DNA of 64,000 nucleotides from SYFY01 sp031385325 (lineage in GTDB: Bacteria; Pseudomonadota; Gammaproteobacteria; Pseudomonadales; Azotimanducaceae). Positions 32,737 through 41,617 of this stretch are shown here, one piece after another (the first letter of the stretch is position 1; each line of letters begins with the position of its first letter). A program made the translations under genes and the position numbers. A model generated the notes under the pieces. That model did not search any database. It was given only the letters and a program-made list of their open reading frames with translations, and was not told where the DNA came from. The DNA is taken from NCBI GenBank assembly GCA_031385325.1, contig JANNBJ010000006.1, positions 1 to 64,000 on the forward strand. Direction: 5' to 3'.

Positions 32737-34390
32737 ATTTGACGCCCTGACGCGCCAGGAATTGTTGCTCCTGGCCAAGCTCGGTTGCGGAAAGTGGATG
32801 GGCCTCCAGCCATCCGACTGGCAAGCTCAGGATCACCTCTCGGCCAACCTCTCCCTCAACCAACACAAGGTCGACATCCCGCGGGGAGTGCGAATCGGCA
32901 TGTGATCGCTCCAGCATTACCGCCAAACGCAGTGACATCAGCACATCCGACAATCGGGAATACCCCAGTCGCTCACCCTCGGCCGGCAAGCCCGCGGGCC
33001 ACGCTCGTCGATGAGATCGAACCAACGTCACCAGCGCTTCGTGTGCATTTGGCGTCAACCCACGAATCTGACTGTGCTGGAGCAGGTACGCACCATGCCG
33101 GTGATACCCCTGCACATTTATGCGCAGACCAATCTCGACGAGATTCGCCGCGTATTCGAGGAGCTGGGTGTGCCCCTCATCCGCCAGGTCGCTGTGCAAG
33201 CTCCGGAACAACTTCAATGCCTGTCGTGTGATTCGATTACTCTGTGTGGCATCCACTCCGAAACGAAGAGCCAGCGCGCGTACGGCATCAAGCGCAGTAC
33301 AGCTTTCTGCTTCCAGCCCCATAGCTGCGTAAAGTACCCCGTGGGGCAGCGTCGCATCGCAAAAACGAATTCGCTTGATCGCAAGCGCCTCCATCAGCGC
33401 GCTGAGAATCGCCACGCCGGCTGGAAAAATGTCGACTCGCTCCGGCGGCAGGCCTGGCATGCCGAAATCAGTAACCCACAGCCCTCCAGTAATTGCACTT
33501 TCGACTTGCCTCAACGCCTCGATGGTCACTTCACCGCGACTGAAACCGTTGGCTTCGCACACCGTAATAATCGACTCAAGGGTCCCTGAGGTTCCGACGA
33601 CATCCACTGAATCAGCAGATTTGGCACTGGTCGAACGCAGCTCTGCCAACACCTGCGCGCGTGCTTGAGGATAAGCTCGACCGATCACTTCGGAGTGGCT
33701 GAAGAACTGGTCCATCAGCGCAACACACCCGAGCGGCAACGATGTTGCGTGAGTCAATCGGCGGCGCCCGGATAACCACTCACTGCGCGCCAGTTCAGTA
33801 CTGCCCCCACCGATATCAAGAACCAGGCGTTCGCTTTTCGGTCTTGATCGTTCGAGTGCGTCATCCCGGTGTCTGCTCACCGCCAGATCGATCAGTTTGG
33901 CTTCCTCGTACCCCGAGAGCACATGTATCGGAATGCCGAGAATGCCTTCAGCGGGGACGAGAAAATCCGAGCGATTTTCGGCCACGCGCAGCGCAAACGT
34001 GCCTACGACTCGCAATTTCTCCCGAGGCACTTCCCGCAGTCTTTGTTGATATCGTTTGAGAACCTCAAGGCCGCGACTTATGGCGGTGGGTTGCAGGAAA
34101 TTAGCCGTCAGCCCCAGCAATAACTGAACCTTGTCCTTCAGTCGATCGATCACCACCACTTCGTCGCGAATCCGCTGAATGATCAGCATCTGGAAGTTGT
34201 TCGATCCAAGGTCGAGCGCCGCCCACACATCTGGTGCTTCGCTTGTTTGGGGGGCTGTTGCTGAAGGCGTCTTTTCGACCACGGCTACATCGATTGGTTT
34301 TGACTGGTGTCTCGAGAATAGCGCCACTACTCCTTTTACATCGGGATCGCGGCACGTTTTCGGTTGCTGATTTGGTGATAACATCCTCAC
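32723..34390 (-). CDS. ppx: Exopolyphosphatase Ppx/GppA
   Basis: Hydrolyses polyphosphate from the ends, or converts pppGpp to ppGpp. The ASKHA-fold ATPase motifs are ALDLGSNNFQML (about residue 58), VVGTFALR (about 128), VLDIGGGSTEL (about 190) and VGTSGTLES (about 265). A C-terminal HD-like domain contains HRHGAYLLQHS (about 430). The 555 residues include a roughly 55-residue polar N-terminal extension before the first motif; a later start is possible. No ppk gene is adjacent. Divergent from trxA, 31 bases apart. Confidence 0.9.
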   Translation of the reverse strand: MRMLSPNQQPKTCRDPDVKGVVALFSRHQSKPIDVAVVEKTPSATAPQTSEAPDVWAALDLGSNNFQMLIIQRIRDEVVVIDRLKDKVQLLLGLTANFLQPTAISRGLEVLKRYQQRLREVPREKLRVVGTFALRVAENRSDFLVPAEGILGIPIHVLSGYEEAKLIDLAVSRHRDDALERSRPKSERLVLDIGGGSTELARSEWLSGRRRLTHATSLPLGCVALMDQFFSHSEVIGRAYPQARAQVLAELRSTSAKSADSVDVVGTSGTLESIITVCEANGFSRGEVTIEALRQVESAITGGLWVTDFGMPGLPPERVDIFPAGVAILSALMEALAIKRIRFCDATLPHGVLYAAMGLEAESCTALDAVRALALRFGVDATQSNRITRQALKLFRSLHSDLADEGHTQLLEYAANLVEIGLRINVQGYHRHGAYLLQHSQIRGLTPNAHEALVTLVRSHRRAWPAGLPAEGERLGYSRLSDVLMSLRLAVMLERSHADSHSPRDVDLVLVEGEVGREVILSLPVGWLEAHPLSATELGQEQQFLARQGVKFRVA

Positions 34391-34421
34391 TATCTAGAGT
34401 TCAACGCCGACGAGAAAGCCA

Positions 34422-34748
34422 ATGTCCGAACGAATCGTTCATATCACCGATGATGGTTTCGAATCCGATGTCCTGAAGTCCGACAAGCCCGTGCTGGTCG
34501 ACTACTGGGCTACCTGGTGCGGTCCCTGCAAGATGATTGCGCCCATTCTCGAAGAAATTGCCGGTGAGTACTCCGACAAGATCAAGGTCTGCAAGATGGA
34601 TATCGACGCCAATCAGCAAACTCCGGCCCGATATGGCATCCGGGGTATTCCAACCTTGATGCTGTTCAAGAACGGCGAGGTTGAAGCCACCAAAGTAGGC
34701 GCACTGTCGAAGTCCCAACTGGCTGCCTTCCTGGATAGCAATATCTGA
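34422..34748 (+). CDS. trxA: Thioredoxin 1
   Basis: A 108-residue cytosolic disulfide reductase. The active site is YWATWCGPCKM (Cys at about 33 and 36), the cis-Pro is in RGIPTLMLF (about 77), and KNGEVEATKVGA completes the fold. ATG 34422. It is divergent from ppx and precedes rho, the gene order seen in Pseudomonas. Confidence 0.96.
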   Translation: MSERIVHITDDGFESDVLKSDKPVLVDYWATWCGPCKMIAPILEEIAGEYSDKIKVCKMDIDANQQTPARYGIRGIPTLMLFKNGEVEATKVGALSKSQLAAFLDSNI

Positions 34749-35060
34749 AGTCGACGCTCGTTGTTGTCGCGACCTGCACAACGACGAGTTCGATGCTTTG
34801 ATCGGCAACCCGGACAACTTGAAGTCCTGGACGCCGGTCACAGCATCTGCAGATCCAGCCAAAACACCCTTGACGCTCGAAGCCAAAACACTACACTTGG
34901 TCTAAGCGTTGATCCGTCAATAACCAACACACGTCAACGTACCATCTGATCCCCGCCCTAAACTTTCTCTTGTTCGCTGTCTTTCTTGTTTACAACCAAC
35001 GGCAACAAGTCCCCGGGCGATAGCACCTGAACCGCATCCACGGAAGAGCCAATCTATACC
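34749..35060 (+). promoter_or_regulatory. trxA-rho intergenic region / rho leader
   Basis: 312 bases without a supported gene. It holds a trxA-distal hairpin (34757-34788) and a plausible sigma-70 promoter: TTGACG at 34870-34875, 16 bases, TACACT at 34892-34897. The remaining ~160 bases are C-rich and G-poor in parts (around 34915-35000), as expected for a Rho-loading leader that autoregulates rho. That autoregulation is known for E. coli rho and inferred here. Confidence 0.5.
34757..34788 (+). terminator. Long hairpin after trxA
   Basis: CTCGTTGTTGT (34757-34767) pairs with ACAACGACGAG (34778-34788), 10 of 11 positions, with a 10-base loop. No T tract follows. It starts 8 bases after the trxA stop. 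Confidence 0.5.
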
Positions 35061-36323
35061 ATGACCAATCTCACAGACCTCAAACGCCTGCCGGTCGGCG
35101 ATCTCATCGAAATGGCAAGAGAGCTCGGGCTGGAAAACACCGCCCGGTCACGAAAGCAGGAAGTCATCGCAGCCATCGTTCGCAAACAGTCCAAGAATGG
35201 GGACGAGATCAGCGGTGAAGGGGTTCTGGAAATTCTGCAGGATGGTTTTGGTTTCCTCCGTTCACCAGATAGCTCGTATCTCGCCGGACCAGACGACATT
35301 TACGTGTCACCCAGTCAGATTCGCAGATTCAACCTGCGTACCGGGGACAGCATTTCCGGCAAGATTCGGCCGCCAAAAGACGGTGAGCGTTATTTTGCGC
35401 TGTTGAAGGTCGACGAGGTCAACTACAGCGAGCCGAACAGTAAAAAGAACAACATCCTGTTCGAAAACCTGACGCCACTTTTTGCCAACAAGCGAATGAT
35501 GCTGGAGCGTGGCAACGGTAGCACCGAAGATCTGACAGCCCGCGTCATCGATTTGATTGCCCCCATCGGCAAAGGTCAACGTGCGCTGATCGTCTCGCCA
35601 CCAAAAGCCGGTAAAACGCTGGTACTACAGAATATTGCGCAGTCCATTACCGCCAACAATCCTGAAGTCGTCATGATCGTGCTGTTGATTGACGAAAGAC
35701 CGGAAGAAGTCACCGACATGCAGCGCTCGGTACGCGGAGAAGTTGTTGCGAGTACGTTTGACGAGCCTCCATCACGCCACGTACAGGTGGCCGAGATGGT
35801 CATCGAGAAAGCCAAACGTCTCGTCGAGCACCAGAAGGATGTCGTTATCCTGCTTGACTCGATCACACGCTTGGCACGGGCCTATAACACCATCGTGCCC
35901 TCGTCAGGAAAGGTTCTGACCGGTGGTGTTGATGCCCACGCCCTTGAGCGACCGAAACGATTCTTTGGCGCAGCGCGTAACATCGAAGAAGGCGGCAGCC
36001 TGACCATCGTCGCGACCGCTCTGGTCGAGACGGGATCAAAGATGGACGAAGTCATCTACGAAGAATTCAAAGGCACAGGCAACCTGGAACTTCATCTCGA
36101 GCGAAAAATCGCCGAGAAGCGAGTTTATCCTGCGATCAACATCCGCCGCTCAGGCACCCGTCGTGAGGAACTCCTGATGTCGGAAGAAGAGCTGCAGCGT
36201 GTATGGATACTACGCAAGTTGCTGCATGAAATGGACGACGTTGCCGCAATCGAATTCATGCTGACCAAGCTCAAGGACACGAAGACCAACGATCAGTTCT
36301 TCGCATCGATGAAGGGTCGTTGA
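35061..36323 (+). CDS. rho: Transcription termination factor Rho
   Basis: A 420-residue hexameric RNA-dependent helicase. It has the N-terminal helical domain, the cold-shock-like RNA-binding domain (DGFGFLRSPDSSYLAGPDDIYV, quoted as DGFGFLRSP and DDIYV, around residues 62-85), the P-loop SPPKAGKT (about 178), Walker B VVILLDSIT (about 262), the Q/R-loop region SGKVLTGGVD and the DFFGAARN-type segment RFFGAARNIEEGG. ATG 35061. It is nearly invariant across proteobacteria. Confidence 0.97.
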   Translation: MTNLTDLKRLPVGDLIEMARELGLENTARSRKQEVIAAIVRKQSKNGDEISGEGVLEILQDGFGFLRSPDSSYLAGPDDIYVSPSQIRRFNLRTGDSISGKIRPPKDGERYFALLKVDEVNYSEPNSKKNNILFENLTPLFANKRMMLERGNGSTEDLTARVIDLIAPIGKGQRALIVSPPKAGKTLVLQNIAQSITANNPEVVMIVLLIDERPEEVTDMQRSVRGEVVASTFDEPPSRHVQVAEMVIEKAKRLVEHQKDVVILLDSITRLARAYNTIVPSSGKVLTGGVDAHALERPKRFFGAARNIEEGGSLTIVATALVETGSKMDEVIYEEFKGTGNLELHLERKIAEKRVYPAINIRRSGTRREELLMSEEELQRVWILRKLLHEMDDVAAIEFMLTKLKDTKTNDQFFASMKGR

Positions 36324-36324
36324 G

Positions 36325-36999
36325 CTGACCAGAGCCGCTGTTTGTAGTCTGCGAACTGGCTCAATCCAGATCGTTGATCTCCAGTTGTTGCGCGGAGGTT
36401 CCCTCTCGTTTGATGCCGGACAGTACCTTCATGTTCGACATCCAAACGGCAGACGCATCCCGTTCACAATCGCGTCTGCTCCGCATGCGCTCCCGAATCT
36501 ACAAATCCACTTCCAGCCGGTTGCAGGAAACGATGATTCCGGGCTGATGCAAGATGTCATCGCGAGTGGCGAAATCGAACTTGAAAACACACAAGGTTCA
36601 GTCACGCTTGAATCACTGAGACAACCACACCTGTTGTTCATCTGTGCTGGCAGCGGTTTTGCGCAAGCCCACTCAATGCTCTCGTCAGCAATCCACCTGA
36701 ACCATCCAGCCACTAAAACGCTGTTGTGGATGGTCGATTCTCCGGCCGGTTTCTACGCCCGCGACTTGTTGAGCACCATTGGACCCTCAGCTTCCATCCA
36801 TCTGTTCGCTGATCCGCGTCGTGACACGAACAATTCCGGGATGCGCTGGCTGCGTGATCAAGCATCCCGAATCACGTCATGCGATATCGTGCTCTGCGGC
36901 AGCCCGACTTTCGTTTACGCAGTTACCGACTTGCTCGCGGGCGAGGGAGTCGCAGACCAATGTCTGCACAGCGACGTCTACGCCTATGCCCCGAGATAG
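36325..36999 (+). CDS. NAD(P)H-flavin/ferredoxin reductase-like protein (start uncertain)
   Basis: FNR-fold reductase of the Fre type. FDAGQYLHV and RRIPFTIASAP are the flavin-binding motif (RxxSxxS-like), LLFICAGSGFAQAHSML is the nucleotide site, and the C-terminal SDVYAYAPR matches the family end. The frame is open back to 36313. Upstream of TTG 36385 it still encodes Fre-like sequence (LTRAAVCSLRTG, IQIVDLQLL), and there is no ATG, GTG or TTG before 36385; CTG 36325 would give 224 residues, the family length. Known gene order rho-ubiD-fre elsewhere; ubiD is absent here. Confidence 0.7.
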   Translation: MTRAAVCSLRTGSIQIVDLQLLRGGSLSFDAGQYLHVRHPNGRRIPFTIASAPHALPNLQIHFQPVAGNDDSGLMQDVIASGEIELENTQGSVTLESLRQPHLLFICAGSGFAQAHSMLSSAIHLNHPATKTLLWMVDSPAGFYARDLLSTIGPSASIHLFADPRRDTNNSGMRWLRDQASRITSCDIVLCGSPTFVYAVTDLLAGEGVADQCLHSDVYAYAPR

Positions 37000-37001
37000 A
37001 A

Positions 37002-38159
37002 TCAACCGGCCGAGAGGGCCTGCGCCAGGTGATCCGCTCCACGAGATAGTTCGCCTCGACCTACCAGCAGACGCCCCAGTTCAGTGTGCACAGCTCTGTC
37101 AGCGCGCACGCGCAGCGCTGACTTGAAGGCATTCTCAGCCTGATCGGTGAGTTGGTTGCGAAGGTACAGGCGTCCCAGTGTCAGCAGCAGGTCCGGATCA
37201 TTCGGATGCAGCTTCAACCATGATTCAGCCTGACGAATCTGCGCTGCGACATCGGCAGCGCCAAGCCTGCCGTAGAGCTCCACCAACGAAGGCGACCATT
37301 CCTGTTTCAACGCAAGTCTGACGATCTCCTCGGCGCGATCAGACCCTTGGGCCTGCGCCAGCCGTTCCGCCACCAGATGGACCAGCGCAGGATTGCTTTG
37401 CAGTTTCTTCGGAAGAGAAGCCCAGGCGACCTCAGGCGAACTTTCAACAAGCCTTTGTTTCCAGGCGGATTCGGTACGTCGCGCGATTTCCTCCGGCGAA
37501 AGCAGCGCAGTCAGGCCAGGCGAGCTCAACACCTCCAGCTGCAACTCCCTTTCCCCAGTCTGTTCACAACACTCTGCGAGATCCAGGAGTACCTTTGGAT
37601 GGCGCGGAGCCTGTGTACGAAGTGCCTTCAGAATTTGCGATGCTTGCGCATGAGCACCTGTTGCGAGGAAAAACTCGGCCCGCTGCAGATTGACAGCAAA
37701 TGCCGCACCGGGCTCTGCTTCCACCGCCATCTCCAGGTGACTGTCTCGAGCCTCGGCATCACCCATCGCATGAGCGCTGCGGGCGGCGAACAAGTGGTTG
37801 ATGAGAGGAAATTCGCTCTCCGCGGCCCCCGCTGAAAGTACTCGTTGGGCTTCTCGCCAATCGCCTTCAGCCCACAGCAGGAGCCCGCGTGCCGTCATGC
37901 CTTGCGCCTTTCTTGCGCGTCGTCGCATGCCCCAGCCCGATACCGAAGAGAAACCACCTCTCATACTGCGCACCAGCCAGATCAAGCATCTCAGGACCAG
38001 ATAGGTGCTAACCAGCAAGACCACCGCCATCCAGATGCTGGTCTCAAACGCGGTGCCGCCATAGGAAACGAGCAGATAGCCGGGATCCCTGAACATCAGT
38101 GTTCCGATGGCTGCACCCAGTGCAATCACCACGATCAAAGCCATCCACAGCCGACTCAC
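37002..38159 (-). CDS. hemY: HemY, TPR-containing haem-pathway membrane protein
   Basis: A 385-residue inner-membrane protein with two N-terminal TM helices (LWMALIVVIALGAAIGTLM, about 4-22, and TSIWMAVVLLVSTYLVLRCL, about 40-59) and a C-terminal series of TPR helices (DPDLLLTLGRLYLRNQ, about 320). It is the last gene of the hem operon, overlapping hemX by 4 bases. HemY is thought to assist protoporphyrin steps; its exact role is unsettled. Confidence 0.9.
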   Translation of the reverse strand: MSRLWMALIVVIALGAAIGTLMFRDPGYLLVSYGGTAFETSIWMAVVLLVSTYLVLRCLIWLVRSMRGGFSSVSGWGMRRRARKAQGMTARGLLLWAEGDWREAQRVLSAGAAESEFPLINHLFAARSAHAMGDAEARDSHLEMAVEAEPGAAFAVNLQRAEFFLATGAHAQASQILKALRTQAPRHPKVLLDLAECCEQTGERELQLEVLSSPGLTALLSPEEIARRTESAWKQRLVESSPEVAWASLPKKLQSNPALVHLVAERLAQAQGSDRAEEIVRLALKQEWSPSLVELYGRLGAADVAAQIRQAESWLKLHPNDPDLLLTLGRLYLRNQLTDQAENAFKSALRVRADRAVHTELGRLLVGRGELSRGADHLAQALSAG

Positions 38160-39229
38160 GGCGAACTCCTCTGCGCATCCTGCAGCGCGTGCAATGAACC
38201 ACTTATGTCCGGAAGGGGCACCTCAAGTTTTACCTTGGCCAGCTCGTCGACACTCTTGATCAAGGCCTCCAGCCCTGAAGTACCCGGTTCGAACTCCTGT
38301 TCAAGCCAGCGCCTGACGTTGCCAAGACTTGTGTCGTACACCCCTTGTTGGTGTCGCAACGCTCCAAGCTGAGCCTGTTCCAGCGCTAATCGCAGCTGTT
38401 GCTCGATGTAGTACCTTTCATCCGTTGACAGCAGCGGCTTGATGGATGTTGCGTCGATTCGCTGAATCCGGAATACGTCAGAGAGTCGATGCAACAAGGC
38501 ATCCCACACGGTAGATTCGACCACGGGCTGCTGATCTTCTCCAGCCGGGGACAGTTTCGGGCGCCCCTTCAACAGCTCACCAAGTGGCGCCTTGAGTGCT
38601 TCCAGGGCCAGATAGACACCTTGTACATCGGCCATGTCCTGTATTTGGTCTAGCGCAATCCGCTCGCCAGCAATCAGCTCGCGTACACCATGCCAGCGAA
38701 AGTCATCCAGCTCTCCAAGAAGTGAATCTGCATTGGCGAGAAGCGCTCGTGCGTCAGCGACGTTGCGCTCCATCAGAACGCGGTGATTGGCAATCCTCAG
38801 CAAATAGCCGACCTCGGCAATCTTCCAGTCATCAGCTTCCGGCGGAGTGGCGCGCTCGACATCGGAAGCGACTACACCAGCTACAGCCGTTTCCATGGCC
38901 ATCAATCTCTGGTCAAGCAACTGGTAACGGGATTCGACCGTATCGATTCGCGGTGTCAGGACAGCCTGTACGCGGCTCTCAACACCTGCACCAGCCGCAC
39001 GAATCTGCTCATCAACCGACTGGTTGAGTACCGCTACCGCTCCGGGCAGTTGTTCAAGGTGACCGATGAAGACCAGTCGATAGTACAGATAGCCGCACGT
39101 CAGCAAAGCGCTGAAGGCCATCAGGCCTACGATCCAGCCACCCGACCGAGACCGGGACCGAACCGGAGACGACTGGGTCGGGTTACTGCCCATCGACTCC
39201 TTCGCTGTCTGCGCTGTGGACTCGCTCAT
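38156..39229 (-). CDS. hemX: HemX, putative uroporphyrinogen-III methyltransferase-like protein
   Basis: A 357-residue protein. After a polar N-terminus, one TM helix (WIVGLMAFSALLTCGYLYY, about 32-50) is followed by a long coiled-coil periplasmic part (SRYQLLDQRLMAMETAVAG) and a helical domain (EVGYLLRIANHRVLMERN, about 138). Despite the old name, no SAM-binding site is visible. It lies between hemD and hemY, as in other Gammaproteobacteria. Confidence 0.9.
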   Translation of the reverse strand: MSESTAQTAKESMGSNPTQSSPVRSRSRSGGWIVGLMAFSALLTCGYLYYRLVFIGHLEQLPGAVAVLNQSVDEQIRAAGAGVESRVQAVLTPRIDTVESRYQLLDQRLMAMETAVAGVVASDVERATPPEADDWKIAEVGYLLRIANHRVLMERNVADARALLANADSLLGELDDFRWHGVRELIAGERIALDQIQDMADVQGVYLALEALKAPLGELLKGRPKLSPAGEDQQPVVESTVWDALLHRLSDVFRIQRIDATSIKPLLSTDERYYIEQQLRLALEQAQLGALRHQQGVYDTSLGNVRRWLEQEFEPGTSGLEALIKSVDELAKVKLEVPLPDISGSLHALQDAQRSSP

Positions 39230-39285
39230 TGTTCTGTCATCCTCATCTGCTCAGCATTGTTCCAACTGACTGACAATCCCCGGCA

Positions 39286-39954
39286 CTACTCACCAAGCGC
39301 ATCGACCACGGCCCCCGGCTGCGGGCCCGCACTCACAGTGACCTTCATGAAGCCATTCGATCTCGCAGCTTCCGCCAATCGACTGGACACTACCACCAAA
39401 CGGATGTCGAGCGACCCACACCCTGAAGACCACAGCTGAGCCATCTGATGCAACGCATCCAGGCTGGCGATTTCGATGGCATCCACGTTGAAAGGGACAG
39501 CCGTCACGAGTTCGGGTTGCCGACGATAAACTTCGATGCGTCGGTAGGCGACCTTGGATGTGTCCAGGAAGCCTTCAATTACGGCCCGGCCACCCTCTCC
39601 TGTCAAAATCACGATCGGTGCTGCACGCAGTTCGTCCATCCGATCCGCCAACCAGCGCACGACACCTTCGCTATCTGCGCTGTCCGGTGTGGCAACCGGC
39701 AATCCGGTGGTCTCAGCCAGTGCTCTCGCCGTTGCGCCACCGATGGCGAGAAACCCGTGCGAGGGATGCAATCTGCGGGCGGCGACCACCGCATGTCCTG
39801 ACAAGACGATACACACGGATGATGCTCCTTCGACTGCAACATCCAGATGTCGAATCGAAAACACCGGACCAATGACCGGGATGTGCCCAGCTTGTCTCAA
39901 GGCGTCCGCCAGACGTCCGGCGCCGGGCTGCGAACGGGTAACCCAGACCCTCAT
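39286..39954 (-). CDS. hemD: Uroporphyrinogen-III synthase
   Basis: A 222-residue enzyme that cyclises hydroxymethylbilane with ring-D inversion. The family is poorly conserved; identification rests on VWVTRSQPGAGRLADALRQ at the start, the AIGGATARALAE-like segment (residues about 70-81) and the position after hemC. It starts 29 bases after the hemC stop. hemX follows 56 bases later. Confidence 0.9.
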   Translation of the reverse strand: MRVWVTRSQPGAGRLADALRQAGHIPVIGPVFSIRHLDVAVEGASSVCIVLSGHAVVAARRLHPSHGFLAIGGATARALAETTGLPVATPDSADSEGVVRWLADRMDELRAAPIVILTGEGGRAVIEGFLDTSKVAYRRIEVYRRQPELVTAVPFNVDAIEIASLDALHQMAQLWSSGCGSLDIRLVVVSSRLAEAARSNGFMKVTVSAGPQPGAVVDALGE

Positions 39955-39983
39955 GGCAACATCATGCGGTGTTCATCCCTATC

Positions 39984-40892
39984 TCACCGGAGACTGCGAA
40001 GTATGTCGTCGCCGCCCATGGCTTTCAGTGCAGCAACAACCCGATCGGCCGTAGTTGCAGGCTCGGATCCGGACGCCTGGGCGCGCAAGATTTGTCGTCC
40101 ATCGGCACTGGCAAGCAAGGCGCGAAGCCGGATTTCCGATCCGGATATTTCTGCATAGGCTGCAACCGGCATGCTGCAGTCAGCACCAAGACCTGCACTG
40201 ACTAACCGCTCAGTCACAACACATCGAGCCACCAACTCGTCATTCAGCGGCTGCAGCAGACGCCGAACCTCGTGCGCATCAGCCAGACATTCGACGCCAA
40301 GCGCAGCCTGCCCCGCTGCCGGCAAACTGTCTTCCAGTGAAAGCGTCGAGCGGGTGGGTAAATCCACGCTCAGACGATCAAGACCAGCGGCGGCCAGCAC
40401 GATGGCATCGAACTCCCCGTTGGCCAGCTTGTCGAGCCTGGTGCCAACGTTGCCACGTATGGGACCAATGATCAGATCCGTGCGTTGCGCCAACAACTGC
40501 GCTTGCCGCCGCAGGCTCGACGTGCCGACTCGAGCACCGAGAGGCAACGCCGCGATTCCACCATTCACACCAACCAGCACATCACGAACATCGGCTCGAT
40601 AGCCGACCGCGCCCAAGGTGAACTCGGCGGGAATGATCGCTGGAAGGTCTTTCAGCGAATGAACTGCGATGTGCGCTTCGCCACTCAACAGCGCCGATTC
40701 AAGCTCTTTGATGAATAAGCCCTTACCGCCAATTTCACGAAGGGGCGCATTCAACCACTGATCACCACGAGTACTCATACCGAGCAGTCGCACATCCAGC
40801 CCTGCGTGATGTCGCTCGAGTTCGCTCTTGATGAAATTTGCCTGCCACAGTGCAAGTGCACTCTTTCGCGTCGCGATCACCAGTGTTTTCAC
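39984..40892 (-). CDS. hemC: Hydroxymethylbilane synthase (porphobilinogen deaminase)
   Basis: Polymerises four porphobilinogens to hydroxymethylbilane. The 302 residues match the family. AVHSLKDLP (about residue 77) holds the catalytic Asp, RVGTSSLRRQAQL (about 121) the substrate-binding Args, and LGADCSMPVAAY (about 235) the Cys that anchors the dipyrromethane cofactor. Its ATG overlaps the algR stop by 4 bases, coupling it to the regulator. Confidence 0.96.
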   Translation of the reverse strand: MKTLVIATRKSALALWQANFIKSELERHHAGLDVRLLGMSTRGDQWLNAPLREIGGKGLFIKELESALLSGEAHIAVHSLKDLPAIIPAEFTLGAVGYRADVRDVLVGVNGGIAALPLGARVGTSSLRRQAQLLAQRTDLIIGPIRGNVGTRLDKLANGEFDAIVLAAAGLDRLSVDLPTRSTLSLEDSLPAAGQAALGVECLADAHEVRRLLQPLNDELVARCVVTERLVSAGLGADCSMPVAAYAEISGSEIRLRALLASADGRQILRAQASGSEPATTADRVVAALKAMGGDDILRSLR

Positions 40893-41617
40893 AGGGCTTT
40901 CACCAGTTTGCGTACATCAGGAAGATGCCTTCGGCTGATATCAAGCGACATCTCAACATCGCGAAGGCGCAATCGATGTTGCCCGTCGGTACCTTTTTCT
41001 ATTCCCGTGATGAACCGAACCCCTGCCAACGCACTACGATGGATCCGCACAAACATTTCACCAAACTCCACTTCCAGATCACGTAGCGCTTCATCGACAA
41101 GCACCTCACCCATGCCATGACGAATCGTCACGTACTTGCTGTCAGCCTGAAGAAATCGAACGTCATCCACTGCAATCAACTCCAGACCTTTATGCGTGCG
41201 CGTCGAAATGTGAGTTCGACGACTGCCGTCAACCTGTGAAAGCGCCTGCAGCTGCGCGCGATTGACCCGCTTCGCATTAGCCAGGACCTGCTCCAAACGC
41301 TCCCTGCGGACTGGTTTGAGCAAGTAGCCAACCGCCTGGAGATTGAACGCATCGATGGCATGTTCTTCATAAGCCGTACAGAACACGACCGCTGGCGGTT
41401 CCTCAAGTTTAGCCAGGTGGGACGCGGCCTCGAGACCATCCATCCCCGGCATGCGGATATCCAGAAGCAGCAGGTCCGGCTCCAATGCCCGAACGCGCTC
41501 GATGGCTTCAAAGCCATTGGCGGCCTCGCCTACCCACTCGCAACCCTCCATTCCGGCAAGCATCCGCTTCAATCGATCCCGGGCCAGTGTTTCATCATCA
41601 ACCACCAGAATTCTCAC
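40889..41617 (-). CDS. algR: LytTR-type response regulator AlgR
   Basis: A 242-residue regulator. The receiver domain carries the acidic pair DD (residues 7-8), phosphoacceptor D53 in LLLLDIRMPGMDG, and Lys in LLKPVRRERL (about 105). The C-terminal LytTR DNA-binding domain starts near 140 (ELIAVDDVRFLQADSKYV, then RIHRSALAGVRFI). In Pseudomonas AlgR controls alginate, twitching and virulence genes. Overlaps algZ upstream and hemC downstream by 4 bases each. Confidence 0.93.
   Translation of the reverse strand: MRILVVDDETLARDRLKRMLAGMEGCEWVGEAANGFEAIERVRALEPDLLLLDIRMPGMDGLEAASHLAKLEEPPAVVFCTAYEEHAIDAFNLQAVGYLLKPVRRERLEQVLANAKRVNRAQLQALSQVDGSRRTHISTRTHKGLELIAVDDVRFLQADSKYVTIRHGMGEVLVDEALRDLEVEFGEMFVRIHRSALAGVRFITGIEKGTDGQHRLRLRDVEMSLDISRRHLPDVRKLVKAL

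Noticed and set aside
33011..33589. Plus-strand frame of 192 residues inside ppx
   Set aside because: Antisense to the well-conserved exopolyphosphatase; no start context.
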